This document shows, piece by piece, positions 41,373-48,900 of a stretch of DNA of 64,000 nt. Source of the DNA: JAGWFU01 sp035534575. GTDB lineage: Archaea; Micrarchaeota; Micrarchaeia; Micrarchaeales; Micrarchaeaceae. Each line of letters begins with the position of its first letter. Positions within the stretch are counted from its first letter, which is position 1. The position numbers and the translations under genes are program-made. Location: positions 17,514 through 81,513 of the forward strand of contig DATLRT010000015.1 of assembly GCA_035534575.1 (NCBI GenBank). Direction: 5' to 3'. A model generated the notes under the pieces. That model made no database searches. It was not told where the DNA came from and was given only the letters and a program-made list of their open reading frames with translations.

Positions 41373-41967
41373 CTCCCTGCGAGAATTTCTTCCACTCGCC
41401 TATTATCTGTCTCTGGACCTCGTCCACGCTCCTCTCTCCATCTATTATTATCCACCTTTCGGGATTGAGGGCGATCAGCCTGTCGTAGGCCTTGCTTATC
41501 TCCACTTGGCTCTTTATGTTCTCGAACCTCTCGTCGAGGTTGAGCATCCTCTGGTGCGCCCTTGCCATCGCGGTCTCGGGACTTATCCTTATGTAGAATA
41601 TCAGGTCAGCCTCCGGCACATTGAGCGACTTGTGTATACTGATGAGCGACTCCATGTCTATCCCGTGCGCTGCGCCATAAGTCATCGTGGAGTACATGTA
41701 CCTGTCAGTTATCACCGTCATGCCTTTCTCCATCAGCGGCATTATCAGCCTGTCAAGGTGGTCTATCCTGTCGGCGATGAAGAGCGTCTGTATCGCGGCG
41801 TCGTTGAACTTGTCGTCGTTTTTCCGCACCTCGTTCTTGGTGAACTTGCCTATCCTCCCCCCCGAGGGCTCCCTTGTCAGCACGCTTGAGCTGTTGCCGA
41901 TCCATCGCTGCAGCATCTCCGAGTGAGTGCTCTTTCCGGAGGCGTCTATGCCCTCGAAGGCTATCAG
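41362..41967 (-). CDS. tmk: Thymidylate kinase, start codon unclear
   Basis: Phosphorylates dTMP to dTDP. The P-loop FEGIDASGKST, the DR motif ITDRYMYSTMTYG and the Arg-rich LID-type region are all present, so the enzyme looks functional. The first in-frame ATG (41916) lies after the P-loop, and between the in-frame stop at 42019-42021 and the P-loop there is no ATG, GTG or TTG. A CTG (41967) preceded by GAGAGG, or an ATA, would be non-standard starts; alternatively a one-base frameshift near 41975 would join a leaderless GTG at 42013, which a TATA element at 42037-42044 would suit. A sequencing indel is possible. It overlaps tyrS tail to tail. Confidence 0.82.
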   Translation of the reverse strand: MIAFEGIDASGKSTHSEMLQRWIGNSSSVLTREPSGGRIGKFTKNEVRKNDDKFNDAAIQTLFIADRIDHLDRLIMPLMEKGMTVITDRYMYSTMTYGAAHGIDMESLISIHKSLNVPEADLIFYIRISPETAMARAHQRMLNLDERFENIKSQVEISKAYDRLIALNPERWIIIDGERSVDEVQRQIIGEWKKFSQGVRA

Positions 41968-42124
41968 AAGCCCTCTCTTCGCGTGCGGCGTATTGTGTTC
42001 CTGCGTAAGCTCACATGTTCAATTGGTAGCGCAGAAATTTAAATCCGATGCAGAGGAGTTTCGGCAACGTTTAAATATTCTTGCAGCAGAGAACAATGCT
42101 AGACCAATCCGACCAGATGACTAT

Positions 42125-42469
42125 ATGTTCACGACAAAAACTATGAACCCCCAAAAGCTTATGGATCCTCTTGCACGCACGCATACTGACGACGAGATAA
42201 AAAATCTCGTTGCAAAATCTCCTGGCGAGGTCAGGCGTTTGCTCACATTCGTGCGGGAGGAGAGAAGCAAGAGTTGCCTGTTCATGGAGGCCAAGGGAGT
42301 AATAATCAGCCACGGCGTGAGCGAACAGAAGGCATCCGAGCTTATCACATACATGCTGGAAAAGAAGCTTATCTATCTCCATATCACTGAGAAGGGTTCG
42401 ATGCTGAGCCTTACCGACAACGCAACTGAGTTCCTGACCAGATTAAATGGCGGAATATCAAAACGATAA
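42125..42469 (+). CDS. Small winged-helix-like hypothetical protein
   Basis: About 114 residues from ATG 42125. The C-terminal two thirds is a predicted winged helix (LLTFVREERSKSCLFMEAKGVIISHGVSEQKASELITYMLEKKLIYLHITEKGSMLSLTDNATEFL). A TATA-like GTTTAAATATTC at 42070-42081 sets the transcript start near 42100, so upstream in-frame codons (to 41927) are unlikely. The DNA is AT-richer than the flanking genes. Function unknown; a small DNA-binding regulator is possible. Confidence 0.6.
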   Translation: MFTTKTMNPQKLMDPLARTHTDDEIKNLVAKSPGEVRRLLTFVREERSKSCLFMEAKGVIISHGVSEQKASELITYMLEKKLIYLHITEKGSMLSLTDNATEFLTRLNGGISKR

Positions 42470-42497
42470 TCTGGATCTTTCGACTATTAGGAATGTA

Positions 42498-42599
42498 AGC
42501 CCCAAGAGGGAATTGAACCCTCGACCTTTTGCTTTACGGCGCTTTTTGGACTGCCAAAAAGTTTACCATGCAAACGCTCTACCACTGAGCTAATGGGGC
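42498..42599 (-). tRNA. tRNA-Thr (anticodon GGT) with a 30-nt intron at 37/38
   Basis: Exon 1 42599-42564 (36 nt), intron 42563-42534 (30 nt), exon 2 42533-42498 (36 nt). Acceptor GCCCCAT/TTGGGGC with a T-T pair at 7/66, D stem GCTC/GAGC, anticodon stem TTTGC/GCAAA, spliced loop ATGGTAA (GGT, reading ACC/ACU), T arm GAGGG-TTCAATT-CCCTC, discriminator T as in archaeal tRNA-Thr. The intron has a hairpin CTTTTTGG/CCAAAAAG; a four-pair helix ATGG/CCGT flanked by bulges TAA and AAA forms the bulge-helix-bulge cut by the splicing endonuclease. No CCA encoded. Confidence 0.9.
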
Positions 42600-42606
42600 A
42601 AAAATG

Positions 42607-42861
42607 TCAGACCATCTTGTACACGCTGCTTCCTTCCTCCGCTGGCATGTTCAGCTTTATCTGCACCGCGTTGCCGCTGAAACCCTTCCTTACGTTTATG
42701 TTCTGCAGTCGTAGGTCGGCTACCTTCTGCTCGAATCCCTTGCCGTCCTTCTCCACCCTTATGTGGTCCCCGACCGCCACCTCGTCGTCAAGCTGCAGCG
42801 CTGCCATGCTGCCCATCATGTCGAATGCCTTCACCTTACCTAGGAGGATTCTCTGGGCCAT
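42607..42861 (-). CDS. Small translation-factor-like beta-barrel protein
   Basis: 84 residues, all beta by pattern (LLGKVKAFDMMGSMAALQLDDEVAVGDHIRVE...QKVADLRLQNINVRKGFSGNAVQIKLN). This matches the short archaeal proteins annotated as translation elongation factor-like, which correspond to the EF-Tu domain II beta-barrel without a GTPase domain. ATG 42861 preferred to 42870. A minus-strand TATA-like GATATATAC at 42886-42894 gives an almost leaderless transcript. Exact role unknown. Ends 7 nt from tRNA-Thr. Confidence 0.7.
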   Translation of the reverse strand: MAQRILLGKVKAFDMMGSMAALQLDDEVAVGDHIRVEKDGKGFEQKVADLRLQNINVRKGFSGNAVQIKLNMPAEEGSSVYKMV

Positions 42862-42907
42862 TCCAATCAATGCTATTTAGTGGAAAAGGTATATATCCGT
42901 TGCCCCC

Positions 42908-44380
42908 TTAGCCGACCTTGCTGGTGGTGCCGAAGCTGGTGGTTGGCATGACTCCATTAGGGGGATATGCACGATATCTTACCCAATACACGTTAAAATT
43001 AGAACCCTGATTTGGATTGACCTGAAAACTCAAATAGTTATATGCGCCTTGGGCATAATTGCTTGATTGTGAAGCGCCATAATTTATCGCATCGTTAATG
43101 TTTGTAGCTGAAACATAAGACATCGTCACCAAATAATTTGTGGACGTAGTGTAAGTGGTAATTGGGGTTCCATCCGAGACGCCACAGTTCCCAGTTGCAT
43201 ATGCAAAAATCGTCCCGGTATAGTACCAAGTTCCTGTTGCGTAATCCGAGCAGGCTGAACCTACTATTACTGGTGCAAGTCCAACATTTCCTGCAAACCA
43301 TGAGGAAGATGTAGTTCCCAATAGCATATCCAGTACAAATGGGTCTTGAGCTTGAGAGTATAAAGAAGTGGTATAAACTGCTTCGTTGGTTGAACCCGAA
43401 GCCTGCATTATATTCATGTTGGTGGGATTGAAAGCTATTGTGGAGACCTGGTTAGTCCAGCCTGCAGGTAGTGCAGAAAGGCCTCCGAATGTAGTATAAC
43501 CGTTGAATATGTGGCCCCCGTTGTCATACTGCGCATAGCTCTGGCTGAGCTGCGGAGCCTCTCCCGCGAATATCCCGTCGTATTCCACGGTCTTGGGCAT
43601 GAAGTACATGCTGATTACCGTGTTGGTGTTTGCAGGTATTCCCTGCGGCAGCTTGATCCAGAATAGCGTATTGATTGCGGACGAGCTGGTGCAGTTGTAC
43701 TCGCACCAGCTGTTCAGCTCCTTTGCTCCTGAGTAAAATCTAATGTTGCCCAGGTCGCTTTTCTCATAGGCGTTGTATGTGAGCGGTTGGAATGAAATCA
43801 TTATCTGCCCCTGTTGCTGCACGGGGCTGGATTGGCTGTTTATCACGTTGACCGGCAGCTGCCAGACTCCCGTGAGCGGTAAGAAGGACGACTGTGCCCT
43901 TACATTGCCTCCGTAGGTGAAGGCCGTTATGGAGTTGACGGGGCAAGGTGCTGTGGAGAGGTTGCTCGCCCCGCCGGCGCAGTAGTTGGCCGTTGCCTTG
44001 AACGAGCCAGAGTATATGTTGCCGAGCTTCGGCCTGAAGGTGAAGTTTGCCGTGCAGTAGACGACCTGCCCGGATGTCGCCACCGCAGGCGCGCATGCCC
44101 CCGTGTTGCTCGGGATGAAGTTTATGTAACCGCTGAACGCACTGATGTTGACTATGCCCGGCTGAGTGTCAACCGCAGTGAGGAACAGAGAGGATCCCGT
44201 GGGAGTGTTTGTATATATCGCGTCCGTGCAAGAGAATCCGCTGAGGAAGTTGCACTGCGTTGGCAAGACCGTTGCAGGCACACTTGAGAAGAGGAAGAGC
44301 ATGGCGAGGGCTATGGCGATTATGAGGAAGACGAAGCCGTATCCCGACATGAACTCGATGGCGCTCTGGGCCTTGGGCAT
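42908..44380 (-). CDS. Large pilin-like surface protein with DUF2341-type domain
   Basis: 490 residues. The N-terminus MPKAQSAIEFMSGYGFVFLI is a class III signal peptide with the Q-S-x-E-F motif and a hydrophobic helix. The middle region SSAINTLFWIKLPQGIPANTNTVISMYFMP matches DUF2341, a beta-sandwich-associated domain in secreted archaeal and bacterial proteins, here followed by a Tyr/Ser/Asn-rich, probably LamG-like, C-terminal part. Six or more cysteines lie in the first 250 residues. The DNA coding for the C-terminal 170 residues (about 42950-43480) is visibly poorer in GC than the rest of the gene. Expected to be assembled or anchored at the cell surface by type IV pilus machinery. Confidence 0.75.
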   Translation of the reverse strand: MPKAQSAIEFMSGYGFVFLIIAIALAMLFLFSSVPATVLPTQCNFLSGFSCTDAIYTNTPTGSSLFLTAVDTQPGIVNISAFSGYINFIPSNTGACAPAVATSGQVVYCTANFTFRPKLGNIYSGSFKATANYCAGGASNLSTAPCPVNSITAFTYGGNVRAQSSFLPLTGVWQLPVNVINSQSSPVQQQGQIMISFQPLTYNAYEKSDLGNIRFYSGAKELNSWCEYNCTSSSAINTLFWIKLPQGIPANTNTVISMYFMPKTVEYDGIFAGEAPQLSQSYAQYDNGGHIFNGYTTFGGLSALPAGWTNQVSTIAFNPTNMNIMQASGSTNEAVYTTSLYSQAQDPFVLDMLLGTTSSSWFAGNVGLAPVIVGSACSDYATGTWYYTGTIFAYATGNCGVSDGTPITTYTTSTNYLVTMSYVSATNINDAINYGASQSSNYAQGAYNYLSFQVNPNQGSNFNVYWVRYRAYPPNGVMPTTSFGTTSKVG

Positions 44381-44430
44381 AAGCTATAATAAAAAAACAA
44401 GGTATATAATATCATCACAAAGGCGTTCGC

Positions 44431-45231
44431 ATGGCGGCAACAGACTACAAAGGCATAATCAAGAACATGGGCTACTCAAAGAGGCTCAGCCAGAACTTCC
44501 TGCTCAACTCCGAGATAGCCAAGAGCGAGGCGGAGTACGCGAGGGGAAGGGACGTGCTGGAGCTCGGGCCCGGGCTCGGCATACTCACAGCCAGCCTGCT
44601 CAAGGTGGCGAAGAGCGTCACATCAGTGGAGAAGGACACCAGGATGTTCGAGTACCTCTCCGACAACATGAGGTCAAAGAAGCTGACGCTGATAAACTCC
44701 GATTTCTTCGACCTGAAGGAGGGGCAGCTGGGCAGCATGGACATAATGGTATCGAACATACCGTACAACCTGTCTAGCAAGGTGATAATGTGGCTCTCGC
44801 AGAAGAACATGCCCGCGGTCCTCTGCATGCAGAAGGAGTTTGTCGACCGCATGCTGGCAGTTCCGGGCACGCGCGAGTACTCAAAGTTGAGCGTCATCTC
44901 CGCACTGCAGTTCAAGGTGACCGGCATATTCGACGTTCCGCCCGACAGCTTCTATCCCGAGCCCGAGGTGATGTCGACTGTTGCCTACCTCAAGCCCAAG
45001 GGCAACGGGATACGGGAAGAGGTCAGGGAGGTAATCGGCGCGATAATGTCCCACAAGAAGAAGAGGATAAAGAACGCGCTGGTCGACTGCGCAAAGCAGC
45101 TTGGCATGTCAAAGGATGCGGCTCTCGAAATCGCCGGCTCGTTCGGCGACCAGGAGATGAGGCCCTTCCAGATGGAGCCTACGATGATATTCGAGGTCGC
45201 GGAGTCGCTTTACGCATCTCAGAATCCGTAA
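44431..45231 (+). CDS. ksgA: 16S rRNA dimethyladenosine transferase (KsgA/Dim1)
   Basis: SAM-dependent enzyme that dimethylates two adjacent adenosines near the 3' end of 16S rRNA during small-subunit maturation. 266 residues. Blocks: YSKRLSQNFLLN, SAM motif LELGPGLGILT (about 46-56), catalytic NIPYNLSS (about 109-116), PGTREYSKLSV and PPDSFYPEPEV. A plus-strand TATA GGTATATAAT near 44401 leaves a leader of only a few nt. It converges on the metal hydrolase gene with a 13-nt overlap. Confidence 0.95.
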   Translation: MAATDYKGIIKNMGYSKRLSQNFLLNSEIAKSEAEYARGRDVLELGPGLGILTASLLKVAKSVTSVEKDTRMFEYLSDNMRSKKLTLINSDFFDLKEGQLGSMDIMVSNIPYNLSSKVIMWLSQKNMPAVLCMQKEFVDRMLAVPGTREYSKLSVISALQFKVTGIFDVPPDSFYPEPEVMSTVAYLKPKGNGIREEVREVIGAIMSHKKKRIKNALVDCAKQLGMSKDAALEIAGSFGDQEMRPFQMEPTMIFEVAESLYASQNP

Positions 45232-45893
45232 GTAGGTTCCTGAACCTCCTCAAGTATCAGCGCACCCTTCACCCTGACCTTGAACTCCCTTATCGCCAGC
45301 TCCGAGCCCTCCTTACCTAGAAGATTCTTGAAATGCATCGGCACCGTGTGCCTTGCGCCTATGGCTTCGGCTGCGCGTATCGCCTCCTCAAGGCCCATCG
45401 TGTAAGTGCCCCCTACTGGCAGCAGCGCAACATCTATCCCCTTTCCCTTCAGCTCCGCCATCTCTGGTATGAAGTCGGTGTCGCCAGCGTGGTACACCAC
45501 CATGCCTGGGATTCTTATCACGTAGCCCACCCAGTTCCTTGATTTTGGGTGGTACCCCTGTTTCTTCGGATCGGTATTGTAAGCGGGAACCGCCTCTATT
45601 TCTATTCCATCAATCATGTGCTTGAATCCGGGCTTCGCTATCGTGACGTTCTTGTAGCCATTGACAGCGTCGCACCCCTCTGCGGATATTATGCGAGTGC
45701 CCTCCTTCACCACCCTCCTCACATCCTCATCATTGCAGTGGTCGAAGTGGCCGTGGGTTATCAGCAGTATGTCCGCCTTCTCCTTCATCTTCTCGGTAAT
45801 CTTGAAGGGATCTATGACTATAGTCTTGCCTCCGCTCTTTATGTAGAAGCTCCCGTGACCTATCCAGAACAGACTCTTCTCTATCTCTCCCAT
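45219..45893 (-). CDS. Metallo-beta-lactamase-fold metal-dependent hydrolase (UPF0173-like)
   Basis: 224 residues. The MBL motif HGHFDH is at about 46-51 (metal ligands His, His, Asp, His), the later His is in VVYHAGDTDF and the last in HTVPMHFK. The compact form, starting GEIEKSLFWIGHGSFYIK, is that of the UPF0173 or UlaG-like family. Substrate unknown. The minus-strand TATA is shared with the divergent surface-protein gene: TTAATATAT near 45924-45934. Confidence 0.88.
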   Translation of the reverse strand: MGEIEKSLFWIGHGSFYIKSGGKTIVIDPFKITEKMKEKADILLITHGHFDHCNDEDVRRVVKEGTRIISAEGCDAVNGYKNVTIAKPGFKHMIDGIEIEAVPAYNTDPKKQGYHPKSRNWVGYVIRIPGMVVYHAGDTDFIPEMAELKGKGIDVALLPVGGTYTMGLEEAIRAAEAIGARHTVPMHFKNLLGKEGSELAIREFKVRVKGALILEEVQEPTYGF

Positions 45894-45923
45894 TCTCTCC
45901 CGTAACTCTCTGCGTCAGAAAAT

Positions 45924-45934
45924 ATATTAAGGTA
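45924..45934. promoter_or_regulatory. Shared TATA region of the MBL hydrolase and the large surface-protein gene
   Basis: AATATATTAAG lies in a 77-nt spacer between divergent starts at 45893 and 45971 and can be read as a TATA box on both strands, with leaders of about 12 nt on each side. It is flanked by TCAG and CTGA arms. Confidence 0.45.
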
Positions 45935-45970
45935 TACTGACAACTATCCTAAGGGTCGGGCTTCGCGCCG

Positions 45971-48900
45971 GTGGATATATTGGCAAGAGATAAAACTTAC
46001 TACGCGTTTACCTTCGCCCTTTTCGCCGTCTCCTTAATGCTTATTATTCCGGCCCAGTCATACGCCGCCAATTACACCAACTCGTCCACGGTACAGTTTC
46101 AGACCACTCCAAACGGCCCATGCGTAATCCCGAAGAGCAAGGACTGCCCCGCATCCTCCATAGCGGGCCAGAACATCGAGGGCCACATCATATCGTGCGG
46201 CTACTGCCAACCTTCCTGCGGCGACATGTGTAATACTGGGGGACCTACAGACACCGGCGAGGCAAGCTCAATGGGCTGCACTGGCACCTTTGTCGGCGGT
46301 GGGAGCTACAGCTCCAGCCAGACTACATACTGCAACGGCGGTTACGACAACTCCAAGACCATCACCCTCCCCAGCGGCAGCTATTCCTCGTACTGGTGCA
46401 AGGACCAGCCCCAGCTGACCACCTACGGCACCGGAGGAAGCAGCAGCAGTTACTACGACCAGGGGAGCTGCATCATAACGGACTACAACACCACCACGAC
46501 CCATTACGACCCCTATGCGCTCAACGGCAAGATTGCGGGCGGAGTGCAGCAGTCCTCTGTGTCGCAGTCGCCTCTCGCGGTCAACGTGCTCAACGACAAC
46601 ACCGCAAACGCGCTCTGGCTCATAAGCTGCCCCGCATCGCCAGGTTCTGTCACCAACTTGTTCAGCTCCAACCTCGCATCGTTCATTGGAGGGAACATGT
46701 GCCAGACCATCAACACCCCGCTCACATCCGGGGCGAAGGTGACCACATCCATCACATGGAACGGTTACGCCCCCGTCACTGGCTCCATAGCCAATCTCAC
46801 GTTCACCAATGCTGCCACTGGCCTGATCAGCAACTTGGCATACTCGGGAGCAACCAACTCCATTGCATCGAGCACATTCGACATATCCAACGGGTACAAC
46901 ACGGAGTCCTACATCTTCCAGCAGGTGCCCGCACAGGCACAGCAGGGCGTCTGGGGATGGGACGCGAAGAGGGCAGACTTCAGCGGCTTCAATGCGATAG
47001 AGCTATCGCTGTGGCAGAGCTACACCTCCCAGTCGTTCAATGGCGGCAACGCTTACACTTTCGTGCAGAACTTCAATCAAGACTCCAGCGGCACCAACTA
47101 CCAGTGGAGCTGCTCCTACTCATACAACTTCGGGCTGAGCCTCAGCATACAGTCCATAGAGAACGCCAACATACCCATTGCAACCGGCGGCGGGTCCCCC
47201 GTGAGCGTGCTGCCCTACCTGCTATACAACATATCGCTGCCTAGCACAACAAGCGAGCTGAATGTCAAGACGTCCAACGCGGTGCTCAATCTCTCGCTCG
47301 ACCTGTACAGCCCACACAACTTCGGGAGCGCGGCACAGAACCTCGACCCGTTTCCGTTCTTCACTGATGCGGGGTTCTTCGCTGGCCAGCACACCGCGCA
47401 GCCCACCGGCAGCTATCTCGGCGTTTTTGCGCCTGACCTGCTTAACGTTTACTCGCAGCAGGGCACAGCTCTCACCACTCAAACATCAACTATACTCAGC
47501 TCGCTCACGCAGGCGGCAGCCAGCGCCCTTACCTTCGACCCCAAAGGAAAGACCATAGGCACGTATGCGACTGGTGAGCTCCCAGACCCGACCTACATAT
47601 CCGCATCGCCTGACGACTTCGTATACGTGCTCAACTCCACGTCCAGCTGCGGATGGCTGTGCTTCGACTCGCAGACCACATCCAACCTGTTCGTGATGCG
47701 CTTCATACCCAAGGGGGACTACAACGTATCCAACTACCAGCCCGGCAGCGTGGCGTTCACGACCGACGGCTCAATGACCTGGAACAGCGAGTGGCAGACA
47801 TACTGGTCCAACTCCCAGCAGCAGCAGTCGCAGAATCTCTACATCACCAACATATACCAGCTCAGCTCATCATCCTCCTCATTCTGGGGGGCACAAGCAA
47901 CAAGCACGGGCTCCGCGCTCGGCATACTGCCCCAGGCAATCGCATCGGACTACAACAACGATGTCTTCGTTCTGGGCGCAAACACCGCCGCCAGCGTGGG
48001 CGGATACAAGAGCTTCAAGATAGCCGCAGTGCTGGCAAACGGGATGGTCCAGCTGCCAATCACCATAAACACGCCTGACGACAACTTCATCTCCTCTGAC
48101 CAGCTCGCGGCCTCGCCTGGCGGGCAGTTCATCTACATGGCGAACGTCTCTTCTCCGGGCTTCATCCACATATTCGAGACATCGGATTACAAGTACACGG
48201 GCAACATACCTCTCTCGTTCTCGAACTCGCAGTACACCATGAATGTCGTGGCCTACCTCGCCAACGGCGGCCCGTACAACAGCCCAACAATTGCGAGCGC
48301 ATACCAGGGGCAGGCGCTTGTGGCCGACCAGGCGCAAAACCACCACCCGATAGCGATATCCGACTCGCAGGGGATAATCTACGTGCTCGACAACTGGACC
48401 GTGGACGTAAACAACATGCACTCCGCGGAGCTGCTGCTCAGGGCATTCAGCTACAACGGCATCGAGCTTCCGATACAGTCCACGGCCGCCAACACGGTGC
48501 TGCTGGGCAGCGGCTACACATACTCGGGCAATATAGGGGCGGACCATATGCCCCCCTACGGCTGGGTGCTCTCCGCAAACGTGGCGCTGAGCCCCGCGAC
48601 ATCCGTGTCATACTGCGCAGCGGACTGCACCTACTCCCCTACCTCCCCTGGGCTGGCCTCATCACCCTATATGCCAATAGGGCCGCTGGTAAGCCCAACA
48701 GGCGTAGTGGGTCCGAACCTCAACGACCTCGGTTTCACAACAGACTTCAACGGCACCTCATATTTGATAGCGCATGTCTTCAAGCCCACGTCCGAGGGCC
48801 TTCTGGACCAGATCTACACCACGCTGTTCGGGGCAACCCCCGCGCCGCTCTACTCCGAGCTACTGGTGTTCAGGCCGTCGCTGGTGAACTACACCCAGGT

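Noticed and set aside
42010..42060. tRNA-like string TTCAATTGGTAGCGC
   Set aside because: It looks like a mix of T-loop and D-arm sequence but no acceptor, anticodon or T stem can be formed around it.
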